Assembly (NCBI GenBank): GCA_964588695.1
Contig: CAZPQK010000003.1
Location: forward strand, 124,001 to 188,000
Length of the DNA: 64,000 nucleotides
Direction: 5' to 3'
Source of the DNA: CAZPQK01 sp964588695
GTDB lineage: Bacteria; Krumholzibacteriota; Krumholzibacteriia; WVZY01; JAKEHA01
The notes beneath the pieces are model-generated. The model made no database searches, was not told the DNA's origin, and worked only from the letters and a program-made list of their open reading frames with translations. Shown piece after piece: positions 8,286 through 16,229 of the stretch (position 1 is the first letter of the stretch; every line of letters begins with the position of its first letter). A program made the translations under genes and the position numbers.

Positions 8286-9797
8286 CTACCGTATGAGCAG
8301 TTGATAGCGCTGATTGGGATAGTCCAGAACCAGCACAAACGAAGCGAGCAACGCTGCTCCAATGTTTCCCTGCGTGTGCGGATCGTTGAAGGGTGAGAGG
8401 TCTTTCGTTGCCAGCGCAACGTCTACACTCGAAAAACTTTTTCCGCCAAACGTGAACCGCTCAATGGTATGCATCCTGAACTCGTGCGGCGGCATTGCGA
8501 CAACTTCGGCGTCGTTGTCATCGTAACCGGGCAATGTGCGGGCAAAAGGTTCATGTATGATGACGTTTCCGAACGGCCCGCCGGCTGCGCCAATATCCAT
8601 ACGATAACGACCGCCATCTTGCCCATCCACTTGCCCGTAGATCAGTGGTATGCGGGAATTCATACTAAGCGTGCGCCAGTCGCTGTCGTTATCGCCGGCA
8701 AGTTCCTGCGAACTTTGCAAGGTAACGCTTGGTTCGGAAACACTAATTCGGGCGACGCATCGCGAGAAGAGATCGTAGCCAATGATGCCGTCGATGCGTT
8801 CGCCGAACACCTGGTCGAACGGCGAAAAATCCATCTCGAAAACAACGTGAGATTCTAGTGTGGCAGGTCCCACGTTAATCCGATCAACGCGGCGCAGTGG
8901 CGATCGGATGTACCCCATCAAGCTGGCTACGGTAAAGTTGCCAAGCTCCGGCGCGTTGGTTTCGGCCAGACGGCGTGCGTCCAGGCCGGTTGCGCCGGCA
9001 CCGGTGTCGAGGATAAACCAGCCCGGCGCCAGGTCGTCGATAGAAACGCGGACCAGGATGTGGCCGGTGGTCGCGAGCTTAAGCTCAAGGTTGGGATTGC
9101 CCGCGATTGTCAGCAGGGGCGTTTTGGGCTGGGCAAAGTCGGCGTCGGTTACCAGCTCGAATTGTTCGATCTCGAGCTCGATCACGTCACCGTGTTCGGT
9201 CTCGGTACGAACGGTTCGCGGAATCCACACTCCGTGTTCTTTGGTGTAGTTGGATAGCGTCGTCGTCTCGGCGCCATTCATTCCTTTAAACTTGAACCGC
9301 GTAACTCGGTTGTCGCTATCGACCCACACGGTTGCGACGGACGTTCCGTCGGGCATTTGCAGTGCCAGTGACGCGGGCGCAGTCGCGTTGTCGGCGGGTA
9401 CATTGGCTAGCGGAACGAGGCTGTGAGAGGTGTCGAGCCAGCCGCCAAACGACAGCCAATCCCGAAGTCGATTGACTTCGCGATCGCCCAACTGCGTTTG
9501 GCGCGATACTCCGTTGAAGTCCGTTTCCCAATCGCTTGTGCCGTCAAAACCGCGAGCATGGGGAAGTGGTCCATCCACGTTTAGCGTATACTGACCTCCG
9601 TCGCCGATCGTCACCACGAAGGTACTTTTCGCGGCGAACGCTGTGGCGGTCCCGGCAAGCCTGAGCGCCGTTCCGGGCGGTAACGCGCCCCGAGCCGCTT
9701 CGAGCTGGGAGACTAGGGTTTGAGCATTGGCGGCGGCCGAGTGCAAGGATAGCGCAAGTACGATCATAGTCATAAACCCTCTAACAATTGGTTTCAC
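8286..9797 (-). CDS. Secreted retropepsin-like aspartyl protease-type protein
   Basis: 503 residues from a GTG at 9797. An ATG at 9773, with AGAGGG just upstream, is an alternative start. A signal peptide ends near SAAANA. Residues 60-230 form an outer-membrane-lipoprotein-like beta region. From residue 240 there is a retropepsin fold: WFILDTGAGATGLD with Asp264 in the flap-bearing active-site motif, then MGYIRSPLRRV and DGIIGYDLFSR, the usual second hydrophobic-Gly motif. A second half contains MDIGAAGG (Asp401), which resembles a degenerate DTG. Related bacterial proteins are two-lobed PDZ-less aspartyl proteases; proteolysis is plausible but unproved. Divergent from the winged-helix regulator at 9897, with a shared 99-base control region. 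Confidence 0.8.
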   Translation of the reverse strand: MKPIVRGFMTMIVLALSLHSAAANAQTLVSQLEAARGALPPGTALRLAGTATAFAAKSTFVVTIGDGGQYTLNVDGPLPHARGFDGTSDWETDFNGVSRQTQLGDREVNRLRDWLSFGGWLDTSHSLVPLANVPADNATAPASLALQMPDGTSVATVWVDSDNRVTRFKFKGMNGAETTTLSNYTKEHGVWIPRTVRTETEHGDVIELEIEQFELVTDADFAQPKTPLLTIAGNPNLELKLATTGHILVRVSIDDLAPGWFILDTGAGATGLDARRLAETNAPELGNFTVASLMGYIRSPLRRVDRINVGPATLESHVVFEMDFSPFDQVFGERIDGIIGYDLFSRCVARISVSEPSVTLQSSQELAGDNDSDWRTLSMNSRIPLIYGQVDGQDGGRYRMDIGAAGGPFGNVIIHEPFARTLPGYDDNDAEVVAMPPHEFRMHTIERFTFGGKSFSSVDVALATKDLSPFNDPHTQGNIGAALLASFVLVLDYPNQRYQLLIR

Positions 9798-9831
9798 AGT
9801 GTGTTATCCTTATTTACGATAAGTAGGCGAA

Positions 9832-9851
9832 TATTCACATATAGGTGAATA
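9832..9851. promoter_or_regulatory. Candidate operator between divergent genes
   Basis: TATTCAC (9832-9838) and GTGAATA (9845-9851) form a perfect 7-bp inverted repeat with a 6-base spacer. It lies in the A+T-rich interval between the retropepsin-like gene and the winged-helix regulator gene. A related half-site, AGGCGAATA, precedes it. Position, symmetry and an adjacent dimeric-type regulator make it a good candidate for autoregulation. Confidence 0.5.
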
Positions 9852-9896
9852 ATAGAGGTTAATCCTCCCCCTGTCAACCCATCCTGGGAAATTTCT

Positions 9897-10490
9897 ATGA
9901 CTGATGATCAAAGTACGTCGGGGGCCGAAGAGCCGCAGGAGTGGTTCACACTTACCGACACTGCGCAGCTTCGATTGCTGACGAATGATTTACGCATGCG
10001 CATTTTGCAGGCGATGGCCGAAGAAGAGATGACACCCAAGCAAGTCGCGGAGCGTTTAGGCGAACCTCCTACCAAGCTGTATCGCCATGTCGAGATGCTC
10101 GCCGACGCGGGACTCATTACACCGACGCGTGAGGTTCGCAAACGAGGAACCATGCAGAAGTTCTACCGCGCCGTTGCCCGACGCTTCCGTGTCGATCAGC
10201 GCGCGTTTGCTGCCGAGTCTGATACAGAGGGCGGCAAGTTCGAGCTGGTCTTTGAGTTGTTGAACACGATCGGTAGCGAGTTGGCCGCCGCGTCGGCGCA
10301 AACCGAAACGCCGTACATTGCCGCAGCGCACGCATTGGCGCACCTCACACCCGACCAGGCCGAGCGATTAAGCGAGGCATTGATCAGTCAACTCACCCAA
10401 ATTGCCGAAGAACACGATAACGGCGACAACACCAACGATGCGCAGCCGTATCGCATTTCGCTGGTCATTCACCCCGCGACTTCCGACTGA
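9897..10490 (+). CDS. Winged-helix (ArsR-like) transcriptional regulator
   Basis: 197 residues. A helix-turn-helix of the ArsR/HTH_20 type covers roughly residues 20-95: LLTNDLRMRILQAMAEEEMT, then PKQVAERLGEPPTKLYRHVE as the recognition region, and the wing REVRKRGTMQKFYRAV. No cysteine or histidine cluster for metal binding is evident. The C-terminal 100 residues (ELVFELLNTIGSELAAASAQ and on) are helical and resemble the effector or dimerisation region of HTH_20 regulators. It is divergent from the retropepsin-like gene, and the inverted repeat at 9832-9851 lies just upstream, which suggests it controls both itself and that gene. There is no strong ribosome-binding site before the ATG. Confidence 0.85.
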   Translation: MTDDQSTSGAEEPQEWFTLTDTAQLRLLTNDLRMRILQAMAEEEMTPKQVAERLGEPPTKLYRHVEMLADAGLITPTREVRKRGTMQKFYRAVARRFRVDQRAFAAESDTEGGKFELVFELLNTIGSELAAASAQTETPYIAAAHALAHLTPDQAERLSEALISQLTQIAEEHDNGDNTNDAQPYRISLVIHPATSD

Positions 10491-10614
10491 TGCCTGGGCC
10501 CTGGGTCACTCGAAAGCAGTAGCTCCGGCAAGCAGTGGGATCTTTCGTTTGACTACGGGGTTCGGTTCGGATTATCGGCCTACTTCTAGGCGTCCCGCCA
10601 TACGTGTGACCCCC

Positions 10615-10644
10615 TTGAAATCGGGATTCGCGATTTGGTATTTT
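10615..10644 (+). promoter_or_regulatory. Candidate promoter of the VOC gene
   Basis: TTGAAA (10615-10620), an 18-base spacer and TATTTT (10639-10644) resemble a housekeeping sigma promoter. It would give a leader of about 45 bases before the ATG at 10697. Confidence 0.35.
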
Positions 10645-10696
10645 GGTTATGGCCCGCGTCACGAGCCACATCAACCTACATGCATGGAGGCCAGTC

Positions 10697-11479
10697 ATGG
10701 CTACAATCGACAAGCATACCCCCGGTACGTTTTGTTGGATCGAACTCAGCACCACCGACTCGCGAGCGGCGGGTGATTTCTACAGTTCTCTGTTTGGTTG
10801 GAAAGTAAATGAGATTCCCATTCCCGGCGGTACGTATCGCATGAACCAACTGGGTGGGCGAAATATTTCCGGAATGGCCGACCTGCCCGCCGAAATGAAA
10901 GGCGTCCCGCCACACTGGTTGCCGTACCTCGCAGTCAACGATGTAGAAGAAGTTGCGCGGAAGGTAGAAGCAGCGGGTGGAAAGATAACTTGTCCCCCGA
11001 TGGATATTATGGAAGAGGGTCGGCTGCTGATCTTCACCGACCCGTCCGGGGCCGCGTGTGGTTGCTGGCAGCCGCGCAACCATTCTGGTGCTCAGGTAGC
11101 CGACGAAGCAGGCGCAGTGTGCTGGACAGAGTTGGCGTCTCGCGATCGCGACGCTGCCCTGAAGTTCTATGGGGAAGTGTTTGGTTGGAGCACCCAGGAT
11201 ATGGACATGGGGCCCGAGGGTGTTTACAAGGTCATCGAAATGGACGGCAAAGGGTTCGGGGGTGTGATGCAAATGGAAGGCCCGCAATGGGGTGATCTTC
11301 CCTCGCATTGGACCACCTATATCCTGGTTGACGACGTGGACGAGTCAGCTTCTCGAGCCACAAGTCTTGGCGGCAAAGTTGTGTTTGGTCCGCAGGATAT
11401 TCCCAATGTGGGTCGTTTGGCCGCGGTGGTTGATCCCCAGGGTGCCGCGTTCTCGCTGTTTCGCGGCCAGGCTACGTAG
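10697..11479 (+). CDS. Two-domain VOC (glyoxalase/bleomycin-resistance fold) protein
   Basis: 260 residues, starting at the ATG that has GGAGG at 10686-10690, six bases upstream; an upstream in-frame start lacks such a site. Two VOC modules are in tandem. The first (about 7-122) begins PGTFCWIELSTTDSRAAGDF and contains YLAVNDVEEVARKVEAAGGK. The second (about 130-258) begins GAVCWTELASRDRDAALKFY and contains YILVDDVDESASRATSLGGK. The pattern matches the CFP30B-type proteins of actinobacteria and many other phyla. Paired beta-alpha-beta-beta-beta units form a metal-binding cup, but the substrate cannot be read from sequence. It is followed by a strong terminator. Confidence 0.9.
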   Translation: MATIDKHTPGTFCWIELSTTDSRAAGDFYSSLFGWKVNEIPIPGGTYRMNQLGGRNISGMADLPAEMKGVPPHWLPYLAVNDVEEVARKVEAAGGKITCPPMDIMEEGRLLIFTDPSGAACGCWQPRNHSGAQVADEAGAVCWTELASRDRDAALKFYGEVFGWSTQDMDMGPEGVYKVIEMDGKGFGGVMQMEGPQWGDLPSHWTTYILVDDVDESASRATSLGGKVVFGPQDIPNVGRLAAVVDPQGAAFSLFRGQAT

Positions 11480-11510
11480 CGTCGCTGCGGCCGATCGCTG
11501 TTAACGCAAC

Positions 11511-11542
11511 AAAGTGCGTCGGATTTTCCGGCGCACTTTTTT
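11511..11542 (+). terminator. Intrinsic terminator after the VOC gene
   Basis: A 12-bp stem (11511-11522 with 11528-11539, one G-U pair) carries AAAGTGCG / CGCACTTT, closes an ATTTT loop and is followed by a T-run. It lies 31 bases after the stop. Confidence 0.9.
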
Positions 11543-11569
11543 GTGTTATGTTAAATCAACAACACCAGC

Positions 11570-13108
11570 ATGAACCGCCTTACCCTCAGCATACTCTTTG
11601 CACTGTCCGCAACGCCTGTTATTGCCGCCACGCATCACGTGTCGCAGCAAGAACTCATTTACCAGTTGCGGAAGATGTCATCGGCCATGCGCTACGATGT
11701 AGCGTCGCTATGGACTGTTCTTGATCGCTACGAACTAGAAGAGTTCTTTGCATTGCGTCATGACGGCGAACGCCGCGAATGGATTGATAACTACTGGAAG
11801 CAGCGCGATCCGACTCGCACCACCGACGAAAACGAAGCACGCGACCTGCACGACGAGCGCACGTGGTACTCGGAGACGCATTTCCGAGCGCCCAAGTGGC
11901 CGGGTTTTGATCACCGCGGCGAACTTTACATTCGGTTCGGGGCGCCGGATGCGCGTGAAGTGCGCGGCGCCGAACTTCTGCCGTCGGGGCACGTCGTTCG
12001 TGCGCACGAGCTTTGGCACTACGACCGACTCAACATGACGGCAAAGTTAGAAGACGCCTATGGCGACGGCGTGTTCACGCTGTTCATGGAGCACATCGAA
12101 GCGTCGGGAAGTCCGCGTGATCGCAAGGGGAATCAGGATATCGAAGGCAACGAAATCCAACGCGGTCCTAACGACCTTATCGAAATGTCGGCCGATGAAT
12201 GGCGAGCGCGCTTTAGCTTTAGCGCGATGAACGAGAATGTTCCGGTGGTTTACCCGTTCGACTTGCCCGAGTTTCGGATTCCCGTGCACTACAGTGTAGA
12301 GAGTTTTCGTGATACACCGGGCAACGACCGAGTCGACGTGTCGGTTCAGTTCCTAACCGGTCGCGACGCGTTGCCCGAAGACGCGCCCGCGCACCTGAAG
12401 CGGGAGGCCGCCAGGCCCCTACGCTACGAGGCTTCGGCGGTGTTTTGGAACACCAGCCGCGAAGAAGTAGCGCGAATGGAACGCACCCTGGACATGCCCG
12501 CCGGCGTCGACCGCCGCTGGTTTCCGCTGATGATGACCGGAACGCTGCCGCCCGACTTTTACCACGGTGCCGTAACCGTTAAGGAAATGAGCTCCGGCAA
12601 GTTTACCAGCTTTAGTTTTGATACTCAGTTTGAAGACTACGAACGACACGAGCAAATGAGCGACGTGATCATGGCCAGTAAGATCGACTCGACGGTCACC
12701 GCTTCGCCGTTTACTCGCGGCGGCATCGAAGTGGTTCCGCATCCAATGCGTCGGTATCTGGTTGGCGAAGTCATTCCGTTGTACTTCGAGATCTATCGCA
12801 ACGACGACATCTGGCCGCGAATCGACTTCTCGATTGAGTATCGTGTCATTTCTAAAACGCCGCGCAAGCAAAGTTTGTGGGACCGTATCCGTGGGAAGTC
12901 GGAGAACACCGACGTTGGGTCGACGTTCGCCGAAGTGCTGGTGGGCGACCGCAAGTCCATCGACATCGGAATCGGGACCCGAACTCTGTGGCCGGGCACT
13001 TTCGAGTTGGTGGTTGCTGCCACTAACGAAAAAACCGGACTGCGTTCTGAGCGCCGGATGCAGTTTGAGTTAGAAACGCGCGCCGATCGCGAAGGCAACA
13101 ACGACTAG
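11570..13108 (+). CDS. Secreted GWxTD-domain protein
   Basis: 512 residues. A signal peptide of about 20 residues precedes the domain, which spans roughly 55-175. Its blocks are YELEEFFALRHDGERREWID, YWKQRDPTRTTDENEARDLH and PGFDHRGELYIRFGAPDARE, and it matches the GWxTD family (here the signature reads PGFDHRG). This family is found in Acidobacteria, Gemmatimonadetes, Eisenbacteria and Bacteroidetes, mostly as exported proteins of unknown function. The C-terminal half is beta-rich with Ig-like character, also usual for the family. The stop overlaps the stop of the convergent membrane gene by four bases (CTAG at 13105-13108). A start without a good ribosome-binding site follows the VOC terminator by 27 bases. 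Confidence 0.85.
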   Translation: MNRLTLSILFALSATPVIAATHHVSQQELIYQLRKMSSAMRYDVASLWTVLDRYELEEFFALRHDGERREWIDNYWKQRDPTRTTDENEARDLHDERTWYSETHFRAPKWPGFDHRGELYIRFGAPDAREVRGAELLPSGHVVRAHELWHYDRLNMTAKLEDAYGDGVFTLFMEHIEASGSPRDRKGNQDIEGNEIQRGPNDLIEMSADEWRARFSFSAMNENVPVVYPFDLPEFRIPVHYSVESFRDTPGNDRVDVSVQFLTGRDALPEDAPAHLKREAARPLRYEASAVFWNTSREEVARMERTLDMPAGVDRRWFPLMMTGTLPPDFYHGAVTVKEMSSGKFTSFSFDTQFEDYERHEQMSDVIMASKIDSTVTASPFTRGGIEVVPHPMRRYLVGEVIPLYFEIYRNDDIWPRIDFSIEYRVISKTPRKQSLWDRIRGKSENTDVGSTFAEVLVGDRKSIDIGIGTRTLWPGTFELVVAATNEKTGLRSERRMQFELETRADREGNND

Positions 13109-14238
13109 GGTGCGGGTGGCTCCTGCGGAACGGCGACCGGCCACATCGAAAGCGGACGATACCAACCGCTCGACTGCCAGTGCCAGTCGAGCGTCGCTTG
13201 TAAGGCCGTGGACACTTCCGGTTCGGCAGCAACCGCGACGGCACTAGCAAAGCGCACCGCACGAGTTTGCAGCAAGTTTTCGGCGCGCTGTGCTCGTTGG
13301 TCGTAACCCAGCGCACCATAGAGTGTCGCTGCCCGCGCCAGGTACTCCGGCGTCGCCGGATCCACACGAGATGCCGACTCGGCCAGGCCCGCCGGAATCA
13401 ATAACAGGCCGCGCTCTTCCAGCGCATCGGCGAGCGCGAACAAGTTGGTTGCGACCGCGGTCGGGCGGTTGACCAGGCCAAAGACAATCAGCACCGCCAG
13501 TAGCGCGACCGCGAGGCCGTTGGCCAGAGTCCCAGAGGCAACCGATGTGGTGGTCAGGCGCATCCCGTCCAAAGCTTGCACAATCCACGCGCCCACACCA
13601 ACCGCCACCAAGGCGATGGCGGCAACCAGAACACCTTCGTAAGTCATTAAGGAAAGTCGCGTGCTGGGATCGGTAATGTTAATGCCGAACCATTGCTTAC
13701 TTATTAAGACTACGCCCGCCAGCATGCCCAAACTCCACACCGCGAACGCCGCGCGAAAGCGTTGCCCGGCGACCAGCAGTCCCAAGCCGGGTAACATCAG
13801 GCCCATGGCGAACACCGTTATTGGTTTTCTTAGTAGCGACGGCCAGGTGATTGCCGTTGGACAAAGCGAAATCGCACGGGCCCACGTGGTCGAAACAAGC
13901 GTAGCCGGAACCAGAACCATCAGAAGCCAGAATACTGCTTCGCGGTCGGTGGCCATATTGGCGAAGAACTGTTTCCCGACAAAAGCAAACATCACCATCA
14001 CCGCAACAGCCAACGCACCGCACGCGGCCCACATAAACTTCGCGCTACCTTTGGGCCAAAGGATTAAGTTAATCGGTCCCAGCGCGTACGTTCGCACCGC
14101 CAGCAGCCACTCGGGCACGTCGCGGTCGGGGGTGTCATCAAAACCCTTTTGACGAATGTGATCGGGTATCGCCCGATTTTTGGGCGTCGTTGCAGATTGC
14201 TTGGAAGGATCGATCACGTAGACTTTTTGCGTCGACAT
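13105..14238 (-). CDS. Polytopic membrane protein, unknown function
   Basis: 377 residues from the ATG at 14238, which has AAGGAG six bases upstream; in-frame codons further upstream have none. A soluble N-terminus of about 55 residues (STQKVYVIDPSKQ, then PDRDVPEWLLAVRTYALGPI) leads into about seven or eight transmembrane segments between 65 and 285. These include a Yip1-like pattern (AISLCPTAITWPSLLRKPIT). The C-terminus (about 290-377) is soluble, Ala-rich and TPR-like, with PEYLARAATLYGALGYDQRA. I do not recognise the family confidently; a Yip1-like or other integral membrane scaffold is possible. It is convergent with the GWxTD gene. Confidence 0.7.
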   Translation of the reverse strand: MSTQKVYVIDPSKQSATTPKNRAIPDHIRQKGFDDTPDRDVPEWLLAVRTYALGPINLILWPKGSAKFMWAACGALAVAVMVMFAFVGKQFFANMATDREAVFWLLMVLVPATLVSTTWARAISLCPTAITWPSLLRKPITVFAMGLMLPGLGLLVAGQRFRAAFAVWSLGMLAGVVLISKQWFGINITDPSTRLSLMTYEGVLVAAIALVAVGVGAWIVQALDGMRLTTTSVASGTLANGLAVALLAVLIVFGLVNRPTAVATNLFALADALEERGLLLIPAGLAESASRVDPATPEYLARAATLYGALGYDQRAQRAENLLQTRAVRFASAVAVAAEPEVSTALQATLDWHWQSSGWYRPLSMWPVAVPQEPPAP

Positions 14239-14570
14239 AACACTCCTTGGCCCGGCTAGCATGGGAAACCGCAATGCCGAAACGGATGCGGCGAGCTACT
14301 GTGGTGGATTGAGGCACGGCGGAATCTGCAAAGCGTGTGCCCGGCAGCTCTCCCCCAGACGCCGCGCCAGAGGCGTTCCCGGCGGGTCGGGAAACAAATG
14401 GATAGCATCAACAACGCCGGGAAGCCCCTGTGGAGGGCGTAGGCAGTTAGTTATACTAGGTACAATTATGCGAATCTGCAGTAACCCTGTTGGAGGGGGT
14501 GTCTGATTCACTTAAAATACCGGTGAGACGGAGGGAGACCCGTTTCCTAATGCTTTAATGGAGGTTAGAA
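14239..14570. other. Intergenic region of 332 bases
   Basis: This interval separates divergent genes. Short open frames on both strands (71-81 codons) have no ribosome-binding sites and Pro/Arg-rich, unconvincing translations. It contains the candidate promoter at 14490-14518 and a good ribosome-binding site, GGAGG, just before 14571. Otherwise I see nothing. Confidence 0.5.
14490..14518 (+). promoter_or_regulatory. Candidate promoter of the CGMC gene pair
   Basis: TTGGAG (14490-14495), a 17-base spacer and TAAAAT (14513-14518) fit a sigma-70-type promoter. The predicted transcript would start about 45 bases before the ATG at 14571. Confidence 0.4.
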
Positions 14571-15068
14571 ATGAAGCGAGTTTTGACACTGGTCTTGTCG
14601 GTAGCGCTGGTCGCCAGTATCGCCGCTGTGGCGACGTCGGGCGAAAAGAGCGCCAAGGCCTGGTTTGATTTGGAAAGTTGCGGCATGTGTTCCAACCTGA
14701 GTGCCCAAGACGGATTGCTCGAACACGTCACCTGGGAACAGCACAACCTGGCGAACGGAATCGTGTCGGTTACAACGGTAGCAGATGGTTATCTGGAAAA
14801 ATACCGCGCCGCCAACAAGAAGATGGAGCAGGTTGGTATGAAGATGATGCAGGGCGAAAAAATTGACCTCTGCGGAATGTGTACCAGCCTCAGCGGCATC
14901 ATGATGGGCGGTAAGGTTATGCCTGACTACGTGATGACCCAGCATGGTTCGGTCATGATCCTTACGTCGCAAGACGCCGAAACGGTAAAGTCGCTTCAAA
15001 AGTGGGCTGCGACTACGAATTCGGAAATGGAAAAAATGGACGAGCACGCCGGCCATAACCACGGTTAG
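14571..15068 (+). CDS. Secreted CGMC-motif protein, tandem copy 1
   Basis: 165 residues. A signal peptide (MKRVLTLVLSVALVASIAAV) is followed by a mature domain with two CxxC sites in matching surroundings: WFDLESCGMCSNL near residue 40 and IDLCGMCTSLSGIMMGG near residue 105. The protein is rich in Met and ends with a His cluster (EHAGHNHG). No known family comes to mind. Two CxxC pairs plus His/Met suggest binding of a soft metal such as copper, or a redox role, in the periplasm. This is inference. A strong ribosome-binding site, GGAGG, precedes the ATG. The next gene, 18 bases on, is a clear paralogue, so the two are a tandem duplication transcribed together to the terminator at 15582. Confidence 0.85.
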   Translation: MKRVLTLVLSVALVASIAAVATSGEKSAKAWFDLESCGMCSNLSAQDGLLEHVTWEQHNLANGIVSVTTVADGYLEKYRAANKKMEQVGMKMMQGEKIDLCGMCTSLSGIMMGGKVMPDYVMTQHGSVMILTSQDAETVKSLQKWAATTNSEMEKMDEHAGHNHG

Positions 15069-15086
15069 GCCTGGGAGGAAACCAAC

Positions 15087-15575
15087 ATGAAACGCTTAGT
15101 TACCTTGTCACTCGCCATTGCGTTGGTCGCAGGATTTTCCGCGAGTGCACTTTCCGGGGATCACGGCAGCGCAGGCGCGTGGTTTGACATGGAAAAGTGT
15201 GGCATGTGTTCGAACATGGCCAAGTATGACGGCCTGGTCGACAACATGCAGTGGGAAAGCCACGACATGGCCAAGGGCATTATGACGCTGTGCACGGTTA
15301 GCGACGGCTACTTGGAAAAGTATCGGTCGGCGACCAAGGATATGCACGCGGCCGGTGCCCGCATGATGCAGGGCGAGCAGATGGAAATGTGCGGTTCCTG
15401 CACGGCAATGGGTGGCATCATGATGTCCGGTGCGGTCGGTATGGAAAGTATCGAAATCAAGCACGGGTCGATCATGATGTTTACCTCTGACGATGCAGAG
15501 ACTGTAAAGAAACTGCAGAAGTGGGCTAAACGTAACGAAACCGAAATGGCTAAGTTTACCGACAGCCAAGGTTAA
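15087..15575 (+). CDS. Secreted CGMC-motif protein, tandem copy 2
   Basis: 162 residues, colinear with copy 1. Signal peptide MKRLVTLSLAIALVAGFSAS; first site WFDMEKCGMCSNMAKYDGL; then SDGYLEKYRSATKDM (copy 1 has ADGYLEKYRAANKKM); second site EMCGSCTAMGGIMMSG; and a shared C-terminal block DAETVKKLQKWA. It differs from copy 1 in having CGSC instead of CGMC at the second site, an extra Cys in MTLCTVSDG, and no C-terminal His cluster. Conservation of the cysteines and of the GIMM(M/S)G stretch between copies points to a functional metal or disulfide site. GGGAGG lies before the ATG. No enzymatic function is claimed. Confidence 0.85.
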   Translation: MKRLVTLSLAIALVAGFSASALSGDHGSAGAWFDMEKCGMCSNMAKYDGLVDNMQWESHDMAKGIMTLCTVSDGYLEKYRSATKDMHAAGARMMQGEQMEMCGSCTAMGGIMMSGAVGMESIEIKHGSIMMFTSDDAETVKKLQKWAKRNETEMAKFTDSQG

Positions 15576-15581
15576 ACCGGC

Positions 15582-15610
15582 AAAGACCCGCCCTTAGGGG
15601 CGGGTCTTTT
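15582..15610 (+). terminator. Intrinsic terminator of the CGMC pair
   Basis: A perfect 12-bp stem, AAAGACCCGCCC / GGGCGGGTCTTT (15582-15593 with 15598-15609), has a TTAG loop and a T-run within its end. The next reading frame starts only a few bases later. Confidence 0.93.
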
Positions 15611-15614
15611 GCTT

Positions 15615-16163
15615 ATGCAACTCGACAAGTACCTTCCAACCTTTCACGTGCGATCGCGTCACAAGCGCGACGTTTCGGCGTCGCCCGAGCGCACGTATCA
15701 CGCGGCTCGCAACGCCGACTTCGGTCGGTCGCGGGTCATCGCCACGCTGTTTAAGCTCCGCGGCCTGCCCGCTAAAGCGCTCACCATGGATGGGATTCAA
15801 ACGATTGGGTTTGGGCTTCTGCAAGAGCAGCCTCCCAACGAACTTGTGCTGGGTGTGATCGCAAACTTCAAGCGACTCGACGGAGAAATGCACAGCGTTT
15901 CGCCGGACGACTACCCGACGTTCGCTAAACCCGGGCACATTGTGGTTGGCTGGAATTTTCTAGTGGTTCCCGACGACAAAGGTACCTGTACACTCCGCAC
16001 TGAGACCCGAATTCGATGTACTTCGCGGTATAGCCGAGTCGTTTTCGCGATCTATTGGTTTTTTATTGGGCCGTTTAGCGGATGGATTCGGCGCCGCATG
16101 CTTGCGCTCATCGCCCGTGACGCGGAGGCCCCTACCCACGAGCCTCCATCTGCGGTACGATAA
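15615..16163 (+). CDS. Hypothetical protein, possible SRPBCC/DUF2867-like fold
   Basis: 182 residues from the ATG at 15615; a TTG two codons earlier is also possible. The region HVRSRHKRDVSASPERTYHA, then LIKLRGLP-like FKLRGLPAKAL, the strand GFGLLQEQPPNELVLGVI, and a late HIVVGWNFLVVPDDKGTCTL with TRIRC suggest an SRPBCC-type helix-grip or DUF2867-like protein, compared from memory. One hydrophobic stretch near 140-155 (VVFAIYWFFIGPFSG) could anchor it in the membrane. The start lies 5 bases after a strong terminator, leaving no room for a normal promoter and ribosome-binding site, so the expressed start is uncertain. An ATG at 15786 would remove a conserved-looking N-terminus. Confidence 0.65.
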   Translation: MQLDKYLPTFHVRSRHKRDVSASPERTYHAARNADFGRSRVIATLFKLRGLPAKALTMDGIQTIGFGLLQEQPPNELVLGVIANFKRLDGEMHSVSPDDYPTFAKPGHIVVGWNFLVVPDDKGTCTLRTETRIRCTSRYSRVVFAIYWFFIGPFSGWIRRRMLALIARDAEAPTHEPPSAVR

Positions 16164-16229
16164 CAGCACTGCCTGGTTGCCGGATTCACCCAGTCTGGCC
16201 CGTCAACGCTATCGCCCTCGGAGGAAACT

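Noticed and set aside
13661..14152. 163-codon plus-strand frame opposite the membrane protein gene
   Set aside because: Low-complexity translation; the minus-strand frame has transmembrane segments and a good ribosome-binding site.
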